Assembly: GCF_001613545.1 (NCBI RefSeq)
Contig: NZ_BDCO01000002.1
Coordinates: 3,100,001 to 3,164,000 of the forward strand
From: Terrimicrobium sacchariphilum
GTDB taxonomy: Bacteria > Verrucomicrobiota > Verrucomicrobiia > Chthoniobacterales > Terrimicrobiaceae
Direction of reading: 5' to 3'
Length of the DNA: 64,000 nt
Below the pieces are notes generated by a model, which was given only the letters and a program-made list of their open reading frames with translations, was not told where the DNA came from and did no database searches. The translations under genes were made by a program, and so were the position numbers. Positions 18,434 to 26,914 of the stretch are shown piece by piece (within the stretch, counting starts at the first letter, position 1; each line of letters opens with the position of its first letter).

Positions 18434-19279
18434 TTAGCGCGACCGCTCCTTATCCAACAGGGCGGCGCGGGCACGCTCAAGCTTTTCACGCTCGGCCTTG
18501 GTGAGGCTGGCGATGCCCTGGCGCGCGATCTTTTCCAGGATCGGGTCGATGGACTCGATATCCTCCTGCGGTTTCTCCCGGGGAACGACCCGCAGGCTGC
18601 GGCGCGACCGGCGCTGGCGAATAAACTGGCCAAAGGACGGGATGGCGAGGAAGGACACGGACGAGACGCCCTCGCGGGCAATCCAGAGCGCGCCGACGAA
18701 ACACGAGCCCCACATCACGGCGAGGGAAACCCAGGATTGACCGGCCATCATCTGCAGCGTGTAGATGCCGATGGCGGCAATGCCGATCCAGCGGGCCTGG
18801 ATGCTAAAGAAAATCTCCGCCGTCGGGTAGATGAGGACAAAGGCGATGAAGATCGCGAAATTCAGCAGGTTGGTTCCTGCCATCGGCCCGACAGGCACGC
18901 CGAGAAGGGCAAAGGCGGAGAGAATCGCCGGAGCGGCGACGAGGACGAGCACGTAGAGCCAGGCAAAGGAGCGGCGGCCGAGGAACTTCTCCACGTCGCG
19001 GCCAAAGATGCCGAGCATGACGATGGACACGGCATTCCAGATACCGGGCTCCACCACTGCGGAGTAGGTGAAGAACTGCCAGAGGTGAAACTCGCGGAGC
19101 GCGTAGTACGGGGTGAAGGCAAAAAGCGTGTCGTACCACCCGGCGCTGATGGCCGAGGCCAGCGCGGTCAGGATCATTGCCACACCCTGCGCGGCAGCGA
19201 GTGCCGTTGCGAGGTAAACAGGCACCTGGCCCACCCAGGTGATAGGTTCGCAATGCTCGAAATTGCGGTTGGCTATCAT
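18434..19279 (-). CDS. Rhomboid-like membrane protein without the serine motif
   Basis: A 281-residue protein with about six TM segments in the rhomboid arrangement: the N-terminal WQFFTYSAV loop, the central WNAVSIVMLGIFGRDVEKFLG helix start, and a later helix with GTNLLNFAIF. Active rhomboid proteases have GxSG there; here it reads MAGTN, and the second catalytic histidine is not apparent. It is probably a pseudoprotease of the derlin/iRhom-like kind. A charged cytosolic tail (about 215-281) ends in a helical KAEREKLERARAALLDKE segment, typical of verrucomicrobial rhomboid-like proteins. First gene of the mazG operon. Confidence 0.75.
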   Translation of the reverse strand: MIANRNFEHCEPITWVGQVPVYLATALAAAQGVAMILTALASAISAGWYDTLFAFTPYYALREFHLWQFFTYSAVVEPGIWNAVSIVMLGIFGRDVEKFLGRRSFAWLYVLVLVAAPAILSAFALLGVPVGPMAGTNLLNFAIFIAFVLIYPTAEIFFSIQARWIGIAAIGIYTLQMMAGQSWVSLAVMWGSCFVGALWIAREGVSSVSFLAIPSFGQFIRQRRSRRSLRVVPREKPQEDIESIDPILEKIARQGIASLTKAEREKLERARAALLDKERSR

Positions 19280-19380
19280 TGCTCAATGGTCAATTTAAGA
19301 CTGCCCTCCCCGCGAAACAAGAAGGAATCTTTGGTCATTTTTGAGCAAAACTGATGAAAGCACTTGTCATCGTGTTTTGC

Positions 19381-19395
19381 ATAAGATTATCTTAT
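19381..19395. promoter_or_regulatory. 15-bp operator-like dyad upstream of pckG
   Basis: ATAAGAT-T-ATCTTAT is a perfect 7-bp inverted repeat with one central base, 31 bp upstream of the pckG ATG at 19427. It falls in an AT-rich promoter-like patch that also holds TTGTCA at 19364. A repressor or activator site is inferred; the regulator is unknown. Confidence 0.55.
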
Positions 19396-19426
19396 ACGTG
19401 CAGTCTGAAAATCGCTGCCCACTTTT

Positions 19427-21268
19427 ATGACACAACTCGCAAACCCACTGGGGACTCAACAGCCTGACAATCCGGCGGTATTGGATTGGGTGAATGAAAT
19501 CGCAAAATTAACGGAGCCGAAGGAAATTTTCTGGGTCGATGGATCGGAAGCAGAAGACCGTCTCATGCGCGAGCGGATCGTGGAATCCGGCGCTGGTCAG
19601 TGGCTGAACGAAAAGCTGCGCCCGAATTCGCTCCTCGTTCGCAGCGACCCGCGCGACGTGGCTCGCGTGGAGCAGCGCACCTTCATCTGTTCGCTCTCGC
19701 CGAAGGACGCAGGCCCGACGAACAACTGGGAAGACCCCAAGGTGATGAAGGCCAAGCTGAACGGCCTTTTCAAGGGCTGTATGAAGGGCCGCACGATGTA
19801 TGTGATCCCCTTCTCGATGGGCCCGATCGGATCGCCCATCGCCCAGTACGGCATCGAGATCTCCGACAGCCCGTACGTGGTGGCCAACATGCGCATCATG
19901 ACCCGCATGGGATCGGCCGTGTATGCCGAGATCGCCAAGACCGGCACGTTTGTGAAGTGCCTGCACTCGGTCGGTTACCCGCTCGACGGACGCGCCGATG
20001 TGCCGTGGCCGTGCGATCCTGAGAATACCTACATCACACACTTCCCCGAAGAGCGCCTGATCATCAGCTACGGATCGGGATACGGTGGCAACGCGCTGCT
20101 GGGCAAGAAGTGCTTCGCGCTGCGCATCGCCTCGACGATGGCCCGCGACGAAGGCTGGATGGCCGAGCACATGCTCATCCTCGCCGTGACGGACCCGCAG
20201 GGCAAAAAGACCTATGTTTCCGCGGCCTTCCCGAGCGCCTGCGGCAAGACGAACTTTGCCATGCTCATCCCGCCGAAAGATCTGGCGGACAAGGGCTGGA
20301 AGGTGACGACGATCGGCGACGATATCGCCTGGATCAAGCCCGGCCCGACGGGATACCTGCATGCGATCAACCCGGAAGCCGGTTTCTTCGGCGTCGCCCC
20401 GGGCACCTCGTACGACAGCAACCCGATGGCCATGGATTCCGCCAAGAAGGACACGATCTTCACGAACGTGGCCCTCACCGACGACGGTGATGTGTGGTGG
20501 GAAGGCATGACGAAGCAGGCCCCGGCCCATCTGATCGACTGGAAGGGCAAGGATTGGACCCCGGAGACGAAGGATGCCGATGGCAAGCCCGTCCTGAGCA
20601 GCCACCCGAACAGCCGCTTCACCGCCCCGGCCCGCAACTGCCCGATCATCGACGAAGATTGGGAAAACCCCGCCGGTGTACCCATCAGCGCGATCATCTT
20701 CGGCGGCCGCCGTGCCACCACGATGCCGCTGATCTTCCAGGCCTTTAACTGGATCCACGGCGTGTACCTCGGCGCCACGGTCGGCTCGGAAATGACGGCT
20801 GCCGCAGCGGGAACGCTTGGCCAGGTGCGTCGCGACCCGATGGCCATGCTGCCCTTTGCCGGATACAACATGGGCGACTACTTCAGCCACTGGCTGGAGA
20901 TGCGCGGCAAGATCAAGCACGTGCCCCGTATCTTCCACGTCAACTGGTTCCGCAAGGACGCGAATGGCAAGTTCCTCTGGCCGGGATTCGGCGAGAACAC
21001 CCGCGTGCTCAAGTGGATCGTCGAGCGCTGCCAGTACGGCGCCCACGCTCTGGAGACCTCGGTCGGCTGGGTGCCCCAGTACGAGGACCTCGGCCTCGAC
21101 AGCATCGAGAAGACGCTGACCAAGGAGCAGTTTGACGAAGTCCAGAAGCTGGACGTCGAAGAATGGCGCCGGGAGTTGATCCTGCAGGACGAACTCTTCT
21201 TCAAGCTCTACTCGAGCCTGCCGAAGGAACTCGTCTTCCAGCGGGAACTGCTGCTCGCCCGACTGTAA
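19427..21268 (+). CDS. pckG: Phosphoenolpyruvate carboxykinase (GTP)
   Basis: Converts oxaloacetate and GTP to PEP, CO2 and GDP, the first step of gluconeogenesis, in the cytosol. At 613 residues it matches the GTP-dependent family, not the shorter ATP-type. Key motifs: the kinase P-loop with the hyper-reactive cysteine ([13 protein letters not shown]), [26 protein letters not shown] and the guanine-site region [19 protein letters not shown]. An operator-like dyad precedes it, so the gene is probably carbon-source regulated. A strong hairpin terminator follows. Confidence 0.97.
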   Translation: MTQLANPLGTQQPDNPAVLDWVNEIAKLTEPKEIFWVDGSEAEDRLMRERIVESGAGQWLNEKLRPNSLLVRSDPRDVARVEQRTFICSLSPKDAGPTNNWEDPKVMKAKLNGLFKGCMKGRTMYVIPFSMGPIGSPIAQYGIEISDSPYVVANMRIMTRMGSAVYAEIAKTGTFVKCLHSVGYPLDGRADVPWPCDPENTYITHFPEERLIISYGSGYGGNALLGKKCFALRIASTMARDEGWMAEHMLILAVTDPQGKKTYVSAAFPSACGKTNFAMLIPPKDLADKGWKVTTIGDDIAWIKPGPTGYLHAINPEAGFFGVAPGTSYDSNPMAMDSAKKDTIFTNVALTDDGDVWWEGMTKQAPAHLIDWKGKDWTPETKDADGKPVLSSHPNSRFTAPARNCPIIDEDWENPAGVPISAIIFGGRRATTMPLIFQAFNWIHGVYLGATVGSEMTAAAAGTLGQVRRDPMAMLPFAGYNMGDYFSHWLEMRGKIKHVPRIFHVNWFRKDANGKFLWPGFGENTRVLKWIVERCQYGAHALETSVGWVPQYEDLGLDSIEKTLTKEQFDEVQKLDVEEWRRELILQDELFFKLYSSLPKELVFQRELLLARL

Positions 21269-21317
21269 AAGATTCCGAAAGCATAGTTTTTAACCACTTT
21301 TCCGTGGGGGAAAACAG

Positions 21318-21354
21318 GAGGCGCGTCTTGTGGAGGGCGCGCCTCTTTGCTTTT
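21318..21354 (+). terminator. Rho-independent terminator after pckG
   Basis: Perfect 8-bp stem GAGGCGCG/CGCGCCTC (21318-21325 and 21338-21345) with a 12-nt loop, followed by TTTGCTTTT. It lies 49 bp downstream of the pckG stop. Confidence 0.8.
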
Positions 21355-21397
21355 CCAGGCATTGCCGCCCGGCGGGCGGATTGATACAGTGCCGGGC

Positions 21398-21817
21398 ATG
21401 CGTGCCTTCCTTCCCGTGCTGTGTGCCGTAGTCCTCGCCGGTTGCGCCTCTGTAGGACACAACACCTCGAAGCCGTCGAGCGCGGCGATTCCCGCCACCG
21501 AGGCCCAGACGAATATCGCCGTCCTGCGCGCGCAGGCCATCGCCAGCCGCATGGATGAGGCGAAGATCACGAAGCTCCGCAAATCCGGCACGCCCTTTCT
21601 CGCCGTCCGCACCCTCAGCCTCACCCCCGAGCAAGCCGTCCAGCTCAAGCATCTCCTCCCCTCCGGCAACCCCGCCGAACTCATCTGCGTCGTCGTGTGG
21701 AGCGCCGTCACGGACAAAGCCGTGTCGAACGAATGCTACGTCCTCCCCACCGCGCCTGAAGTGGGCAAGCCGGTGACGCTCGGCGAGTATACGGCGGAGT
21801 ATGTGGGGAGCAGGTAG
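21398..21817 (+). CDS. Lipoprotein of unknown function
   Basis: A 139-residue protein with a lipobox VLAGC (cysteine near 16) after a short hydrophobic core; start ATG at 21398. The mature part has helical segments (TNIAVLRAQAIASRMDEAKITKLRKSG) and a small beta-rich half (FLAVRTLSLTPEQAVQLKHLLPS ... GEYTAEYVGSR). No family is recognised. It lies just after the pckG terminator and is probably transcribed on its own. Confidence 0.65.
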   Translation: MRAFLPVLCAVVLAGCASVGHNTSKPSSAAIPATEAQTNIAVLRAQAIASRMDEAKITKLRKSGTPFLAVRTLSLTPEQAVQLKHLLPSGNPAELICVVVWSAVTDKAVSNECYVLPTAPEVGKPVTLGEYTAEYVGSR

Positions 21818-22035
21818 GGCTTTTTTTTGGAAGGTCTCGCCCGAAAACATCCCGGTAAGCAGATAATAGCAACCGGTGGCTGCTTTCAGTTGCAGGGTGC
21901 TCATGATACGCCGAGGAACTGCTCGGACCCTTGAAGCGCAAACCTCGCGAATTCCGGAGTTTCCGGGAAGGAGCCATTATCGCCAGCCGAGCGCCACCAG
22001 GTTCGAAGGCTTTGGCTCTCCAATACGGAGGCGGA

Positions 22036-22545
22036 TCAGCGGGCGGGAGGATATTTCGCGAGTTTACGCTGGAGCGAGCGCCGGTCGATGCCGAGCAATC
22101 TGGCAGCCTGGCTGATGTTGTTGCCACAGTCGGCAAGGATGCGCTGCAGGTGCTCCCATTCCACCCGATCGAGCGTCGGCACATCGACCTCCGTGGATTT
22201 TGGTCGCCCCTCCAGCGCGGCCTCGATCTGGTCGCTGTCGGCAGGTTTCAGCAGGTAGTCCGCGCAACCCAGCTTCACCGCCTCCATCGCAGTGGCGATA
22301 CTTCCATAGCCGGTGAGCATGACGATCTTTGCTGACGGAACGGCCTCCTTCAGGCGGGGGATCAGGGAAAGGCCGGTATGACCCGGCATCTTGAGATCGA
22401 GGAGGATGGCGTCGGGATGAAAAGCCCGGCAATCCTCCACCGAGTGCTCGCCATCCGCAGCGATCACCTCATGATTGCGACGGCGCAGCGAGCGAGCGAG
22501 GGTCTCGCGAAAAACTTCGTCATCATCGATCAGCGCGATTCTCAT
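22036..22545 (-). CDS. regA: RegA/PrrA/ActR-family response regulator
   Basis: A DNA-binding response regulator of 169 residues. The receiver domain has D8-D9 and phospho-acceptor D50 (AILLDLKMPG), with K near 100 (YLLKPA). A short linker leads to a Fis-type helix-turn-helix (about 130-165: NNISQAARLLGIDRRSLQRKLAKYPP), as in the RegA/ActR/RoxR family. It lies 10 bp downstream of the RegB-type kinase and is surely co-transcribed. The family controls respiration, redox and carbon metabolism in proteobacteria; here, nearby dyads suggest autoregulation and control of a copper-chaperone/cytochrome operon. Confidence 0.9.
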   Translation of the reverse strand: MRIALIDDDEVFRETLARSLRRRNHEVIAADGEHSVEDCRAFHPDAILLDLKMPGHTGLSLIPRLKEAVPSAKIVMLTGYGSIATAMEAVKLGCADYLLKPADSDQIEAALEGRPKSTEVDVPTLDRVEWEHLQRILADCGNNISQAARLLGIDRRSLQRKLAKYPPAR

Positions 22546-22555
22546 GGATAGCAGA

Positions 22556-23824
22556 TCAGGCGGTAAGCGGGAACTCCATGAAAACGCGGGTTCCCCGACC
22601 AGGGTCCGACTCGATCCGGAGGCGTCCCTTCATACGCTCGGTGAACATGCGTACGAGAAAAAGGCCCAGCCCCATGCCCTTGCCAGGGTCCTTGGTCGTA
22701 AAAAACGGCTCGCCCGCGTGCGCAGCGACGTCGGGAGTCATACCGGGACCGCAATCCTGCACCGTGGCAAGGACACGCTCCCTGTCGGTCTCGATACGCA
22801 GGATCACGGGACGGCCAGACTCATCGGCCTCACAGGCATTTTTCACCAGGACGGCAAGCGCCTGCAAGAGAGTCGTTGATGGGACAAAGACCGTAAGCCT
22901 GGGTTCCGTGATCTCGGCGGAGATGCGGGAATAATTGGCGGGACTGAGAAACTCCTTCAGTCGAGCCGGGATGTCGCCCAGCATGAAAGATTGCGGATTT
23001 TCCCCGATTTTGTCCGTCGTGTTCTCCGCAAGATTTTCCAGAATGGCGCGGCAGCGGTCGACCTCGGAGCGAATGAGCTTTGCGTCATGGAGACATCCGC
23101 TGCTTTCACACTGATCGCAGGCCTGCTTTTCGAGATCGGAGCTGATGACGGCTATGGTGTTGAGCGGGGTGGCCAGCTCATGGGCTACGCCTGCGGCGAG
23201 AGTGGCGAGGCCGGCGAACTTTTCATTCCTCACCCCGAGCAGCATGGCTTCCTGAAGTTGCACCTCGCGCAGGGCCAGCGCCGACTTGAGCTGCCCAACG
23301 AAGAAGGCAATGCAGATGCCGACCAGAATCATGGCTAGCAGCATGCCCTGAAGGTGAAAGTCAAAGCTGCCGCAGCAACTGATGCCAAGGCCGCTTTTAA
23401 TCTCATAGGGGGACAAAAACAGGAGCGCGTAGCAAATCGAGCAAAGGACAACTCCGATCCAGGTCCACAGCGCAGGCAGGAGGACTGCTGCGATGGTGAC
23501 ATGCAGGAGGTAGAACGCGGTGAAGGGATTGTGAGGCCCGCCCAGCGAGTAAAGAATCACCGAAAGCGTCAACGTGTCGAGCAGGAGCAGCGCGGCACAA
23601 CATTCCGTCTCGCGCAGCTTGTCCCCTCGCAGGGTGACGAAAAGATTGCTCCCCGCAGTGATAGCCAGGCACGGCAGCACCACGGCAAGAGGCAGCGCGA
23701 TGTGGAGAAAATACGCGCTGGTGGCGAACAGCAGACATTGCCCCGCCAGGGAAAGCCATCGCAGCCGGATCAGCCACCGGAGGCCGGGCGCGATGGAGGC
23801 GATGCTGGATGTCATTTCGAACAT
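22556..23824 (-). CDS. regB: RegB/PrrB-type redox sensor histidine kinase
   Basis: A 422-residue membrane kinase. About six TM helices fill the first 180 residues. The conserved loop GGPHNPF (95-101) is the ubiquinone-sensing motif of RegB. The H-box AHELATPLNTI has H215, and the redox-box cysteine is C258 in RSEVDRCRAIL, corresponding to the disulfide-forming cysteine of RegB. Other cysteines (CDQCESSGC, 236-244) are also present. The HATPase domain ends the protein (NACEADE, DCGPGM, GMGLGLFLVRM). The start at 23824 is preferred over the longer open frame. It pairs with regA downstream; a perfect dyad lies 43 bp upstream. Confidence 0.9.
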   Translation of the reverse strand: MFEMTSSIASIAPGLRWLIRLRWLSLAGQCLLFATSAYFLHIALPLAVVLPCLAITAGSNLFVTLRGDKLRETECCAALLLLDTLTLSVILYSLGGPHNPFTAFYLLHVTIAAVLLPALWTWIGVVLCSICYALLFLSPYEIKSGLGISCCGSFDFHLQGMLLAMILVGICIAFFVGQLKSALALREVQLQEAMLLGVRNEKFAGLATLAAGVAHELATPLNTIAVISSDLEKQACDQCESSGCLHDAKLIRSEVDRCRAILENLAENTTDKIGENPQSFMLGDIPARLKEFLSPANYSRISAEITEPRLTVFVPSTTLLQALAVLVKNACEADESGRPVILRIETDRERVLATVQDCGPGMTPDVAAHAGEPFFTTKDPGKGMGLGLFLVRMFTERMKGRLRIESDPGRGTRVFMEFPLTA

Positions 23825-23866
23825 GATGGCATCATCCCACCAGACAGCGCGAAAACAACTCCGAGA

Positions 23867-23883
23867 TGCGGCAATTTGCCGCA
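23867..23883. promoter_or_regulatory. RegA-type dyad A, upstream of regB
   Basis: Perfect palindrome TGCGGCA-ATT-TGCCGCA, 43 bp upstream of the regB start. It fits the GCGNC-N5-GNCGC layout reported for RegA/PrrA sites. Confidence 0.6.
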
Positions 23884-23899
23884 CCCGGGCCACTTGTAA

Positions 23900-23931
23900 C
23901 AAAGGGCGGCATGTTTCCACGCCGCCCTTTG
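23900..23931. other. Strong hairpin in the regB upstream region
   Basis: CAAAGGGCGGC and GCCGCCCTTTG form an 11-bp perfect stem with a 10-nt loop. No T-run follows on either strand, so it is more likely a leader hairpin or regulatory structure than a terminator. Confidence 0.5.
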
Positions 23932-24029
23932 CGGTGAGAGTATATAGAGAACTGTCGTGAACCCGCAGGCCACATCTGGAGGGGTATCGGTTTCTTAGCG
24001 ATGTGTCACCAGGCAGTGCATCCAAAAGG

Positions 24030-24046
24030 TGCGGCAAAGTGTCGCA
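24030..24046. promoter_or_regulatory. RegA-type dyad B
   Basis: TGCGGCA-AAG-TGTCGCA, an imperfect palindrome containing GCGGC-N5-GTCGC. It sits in the divergent region between regB and the PEP-CTERM gene. Confidence 0.55.
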
Positions 24047-24068
24047 CAGGGCTCATGCTGCTTGAAGG

Positions 24069-24085
24069 AGCGACTGTCTGTCGCC
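24069..24085. promoter_or_regulatory. RegA-type dyad C (weaker)
   Basis: AGCGACT-GTC-TGTCGCC contains GCGAC-N5-GTCGC, 39 bp to the right of dyad B. The outer bases do not match the other copies, so it is weaker. Confidence 0.4.
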
Positions 24086-24273
24086 TAGAACCCGTCGCGT
24101 ATCGATTTCCGATCAGGTGATAGGAATTACCTTATCCGCAAAGAACTCACGGAGTCATGGTGCGTGATCGATTGAGGCCTATGACCCAGCTTGGAAAGCC
24201 AAATACTTATTGCATTATGAAACAAAGAATACTGTTTGCCTTGCTCATTGCGGGCTTGAGCCCGTGGAGAAAA

Positions 24274-25131
24274 ATGATTGCGGCTTCATGGTTGAATGCG
24301 CGCCATCTCATGGTGGCCGGCGGGTTTGCGGCAGCCGGGATTGCGCAGGTCTCTGCGGCGACCCTTTCCGGGGGATCTGCGACATTCACACTCAAGCAAA
24401 ACAATCCCACGGTGGCAGGTCTTTACGCCTTTGATGCGTATTTCGACGATACCGTTTCCTATAGCTACATCACGGCCTGGGATAATACCAATGGGGTCCA
24501 GGTGAACCCGGGAAATGTCGGCTACACCACTACCAGTATTGGCGGAGTGGACTACGTTGTCCTCAATGATCCGATCCGGCCCAACGGCTACACGCCTACG
24601 CCAGTGAGCGGGAGATCGCTTCAGACGACAAATCTGGAGTTTTCCACGGCTGACTTCAGTAAAGCGAACTTCCTATCGGACTGGAGCGCCTCTGCCGTCT
24701 ATAGCATGTTTTATGTGAACAATGCCGGTGAGCAGATCGGCTTTACCAACATGACACGCTGGGACCCGTATAACAGTACGGGCAGCCTTATCAACGGAGA
24801 CTTTGCTCTCCGTTACGTTTCGGAACGGGCTGTCGATGGAAAGTCCGGTCTGGTTCTTGCGAGCTATGCGGCGGGCTTTAATCCCTTCCTCTTTGCAGAT
24901 CTGGCCAATGTCACGATCACCTTTGACAGTCTGACCAGCCAGCTAAACATTGCTGGCGATGTCCTGGTGGCCGAGGGTGTGTCCTACTGGGATGGCTTTG
25001 CCTCGAATGGAACCAACATTGGGACATTCAATCTCGCCGCCACCGTCGTTCCGGAACCCTCCACCTGGGCTCTGCTCGGGGTGGGCGCATTGACGGCATG
25101 GTGCTTTCGGCGCATGAGGCGGAGGGCATAG
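24274..25131 (+). CDS. PEP-CTERM secreted protein
   Basis: A secreted protein of about 285 residues and unknown role. The signal peptide (MIAASWLNARHLMVAGGFAA) is cleaved near VSA-ATL. The mature domain is beta-rich with many Tyr/Asn/Thr. The C-terminal sorting signal is VVPEPSTWALLGVGALTAWC followed by FRRMRRRA. The ATG at 24274 has GGAG four bases upstream and is preferred over ATG 24217 and GTG 24157. It lies downstream of RegA-type dyads B and C, and the prepilin-like gene follows 9 bp later. Confidence 0.85.
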   Translation: MIAASWLNARHLMVAGGFAAAGIAQVSAATLSGGSATFTLKQNNPTVAGLYAFDAYFDDTVSYSYITAWDNTNGVQVNPGNVGYTTTSIGGVDYVVLNDPIRPNGYTPTPVSGRSLQTTNLEFSTADFSKANFLSDWSASAVYSMFYVNNAGEQIGFTNMTRWDPYNSTGSLINGDFALRYVSERAVDGKSGLVLASYAAGFNPFLFADLANVTITFDSLTSQLNIAGDVLVAEGVSYWDGFASNGTNIGTFNLAATVVPEPSTWALLGVGALTAWCFRRMRRRA

Positions 25132-25140
25132 GCCTTCCTC

Positions 25141-25911
25141 ATGACTCTGCTCCGGCGATCGCTGCCAGGGAGGCACTGCAATCAAAGAGGCCTCGCCTTC
25201 ACCATGATCGAGCTTGTCGTGACCATCGGCATCATCGTGGCGATGGCGGCCCTGGCTCTTCCCAATGTGATCAAGGGAGTGAGAAAGGCCAAGAAAGTGG
25301 GCAGCTTGAGCAATCTGCGCACCTTTGTGCAGGCGGATATGTTGTACCTGGCGGATAAAGGGGAGTTCCCGCCCATGGATACATGGGTGCCGAGCAGCAT
25401 CTCGACCGACAGGCTCTCTATCGTGGCGGAGTATTGCAATATGCCGATACCTTCGGGACCTGTGACGGCCTGGCCCAAACGGCGGAAGCAGCCGGGTTGG
25501 ATCAATGATCCCCTGGCGAGAGATTCCGGAAAGGCGGAAGGAAGGACTGTCGGAGGTGGGCTCTATACCGGATATGTCTATGTAGGCAGACTGGACGAGT
25601 CGCCCATGGTCAAGATGGGACTGGGTACAATCACTCACCCGGAACATGCCGCAGATCGGAAGAATCTCCGCCGGGGAGTGCTGTGGTCGACCTTGCTGGC
25701 GGAGTTCAATACTTCCGAAGCTCGCCGGTACGAATGCTTTCACTATGATACGGTCTTTGCCTACCCGGACTTTGTTTTCAAGGAGACGGAAGTCGAGGGG
25801 TTCTATCGCGGCTGGTCGGACGGATCAGCCGAATGGGTACCGCGGAGTCAAATCAAGTTTGGCGGAGCCGACGTGCAAATCAGGCATGTCATGGGGAACT
25901 ATTACTACTAG
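25141..25911 (+). CDS. Prepilin-type protein (pseudopilin-like)
   Basis: A 256-residue protein with a type IV pilin-like leader and methylation site: ...GLAFTMIELVVTIGIIVAMA..., with E5 after the predicted cleavage, followed by a hydrophobic helix and an amphipathic helix (VIKGVRKAKKVGSLSNLRTFVQADM). The globular part resembles verrucomicrobial prepilin-like proteins but no clear H-X9-DG tail is seen; it ends IRHVMGNYYY. No T2SS/T4P machinery is nearby. It lies 9 bp after the PEP-CTERM gene and is probably co-transcribed. Confidence 0.8.
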   Translation: MTLLRRSLPGRHCNQRGLAFTMIELVVTIGIIVAMAALALPNVIKGVRKAKKVGSLSNLRTFVQADMLYLADKGEFPPMDTWVPSSISTDRLSIVAEYCNMPIPSGPVTAWPKRRKQPGWINDPLARDSGKAEGRTVGGGLYTGYVYVGRLDESPMVKMGLGTITHPEHAADRKNLRRGVLWSTLLAEFNTSEARRYECFHYDTVFAYPDFVFKETEVEGFYRGWSDGSAEWVPRSQIKFGGADVQIRHVMGNYYY

Positions 25912-25974
25912 CTGCCTGAGGCGGGAAAGAGCCATGACGGAAACGTCGTCCACATTTACAGCGGATATTTACAG

Positions 25975-26832
25975 ATGAAGGAAATCAATCCGGTAACCCG
26001 TCGCAAATTTTTCGATCTCCTGACGCTTCTCGGAGGAGGGCTTGTTCTTTCTGCCTGTGGTCAAGCTTCTGGTCCCAAGGTGGAGAACCCCCAACCGGAA
26101 CCCGTCCCCTCTCAATATCCGCAGATCAAACTCGGAGAGGAGACCATACTGATACTTATCTACCCCGGTTTCACCGCCATCGATGCTCTCGGGCCAGAAT
26201 ATATTCTGTCCGGGATGATGGGAGCCAAGGTACGACTGGTGTCCAAAGATGGAAAACCCGTCACATGCGAGACGGGGTATCAGGTCGTCCCTCATTTCAC
26301 GTTTCGCAACTGCCCGACCGCCCCCACTTTGCTGGTGGTGCCCGGTGGCACATCGGGGACACTGGACGCCATGGCGGATCGTGAAACATTACAATTCCTC
26401 CGCAAGGTCGGAGGAGCGGCGGAAATGGCCGGAAGTGTTTGCACGGGCTCCCTGCTCCTGGGAGCAGCCGGTCTTCTCCATGGATACAAGGCGACCAGCC
26501 ATTGGCAAACACGGGAGTTACTGCCCTTGGTTGGGGCGATTCCGACAGACGAGAGAGTTGTAATTGACCGCAACCGTATCACCGGAGCAGGCGTCACGGC
26601 GGGGTTCGACTTTGCCCTCCGTCTGGTGCAACACTACCGGGGTGACTTTTACGCAAAAGGAATGGAGCTTTTAGCGCAATACGATCCTCATCCCCCCTTC
26701 CCAGGTGGAGGTGATCCCAAGACCGCCGATCCCGACGTCGTCGCTTTGTTGAATGAAATGCACAAACCCTTTGTCGACTTGTGCGCAGACGCTATTCAGC
26801 AGAATAAATTACCACCGATCCAGAATCCATGA
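25975..26832 (+). CDS. Exported DJ-1/PfpI-family protein with Tat-like lipoprotein signal
   Basis: A 285-residue protein. The N-terminus TRRKFFDLLTLLGGGLVLSAC carries twin arginines and a lipobox cysteine (about residue 30), so it is predicted to be a Tat-exported lipoprotein. A proline-rich spacer leads to a DJ-1/PfpI domain (about 55-250) with the nucleophile elbow cysteine in AGSVCTGSLLLGAAGLL and the preceding LLVVPGG. Members are glutamine-amidotransferase-like proteins with varied activities (chaperone, glyoxalase, isonitrile hydratase); the specific one is not assignable. Its location outside the cytoplasm is unusual. Collinear with the copper-chaperone operon downstream. Confidence 0.8.
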   Translation: MKEINPVTRRKFFDLLTLLGGGLVLSACGQASGPKVENPQPEPVPSQYPQIKLGEETILILIYPGFTAIDALGPEYILSGMMGAKVRLVSKDGKPVTCETGYQVVPHFTFRNCPTAPTLLVVPGGTSGTLDAMADRETLQFLRKVGGAAEMAGSVCTGSLLLGAAGLLHGYKATSHWQTRELLPLVGAIPTDERVVIDRNRITGAGVTAGFDFALRLVQHYRGDFYAKGMELLAQYDPHPPFPGGGDPKTADPDVVALLNEMHKPFVDLCADAIQQNKLPPIQNP

Positions 26833-26846
26833 GGCGATTCGATGGG

Positions 26847-26863
26847 TGTGGCAATATGTCGCA
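26847..26863. promoter_or_regulatory. RegA-type dyad D, upstream of the copper-chaperone operon
   Basis: TGTGGCA-ATA-TGTCGCA, the same dyad as at 23867 and 24030 with C/T changes. It is 51 bp upstream of the PCuAC start and 14 bp after the DJ-1 stop. Confidence 0.55.
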
Positions 26864-26914
26864 CCCGGCGGGTCTTGCGTGTTCCTCGTTCAGAGCGTGA
26901 TCTACAATGAATTC

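Noticed and set aside
21818-22035. Possible RNA element between the lipoprotein gene and regA
   Set aside because: Some short complementary stretches exist, but no consistent structure, motif or promoter/terminator frame could be drawn.
23900-23931. Terminator upstream of regB
   Set aside because: The stem is strong but neither strand has a T-run and no gene ends there; kept only as an unclassified hairpin.
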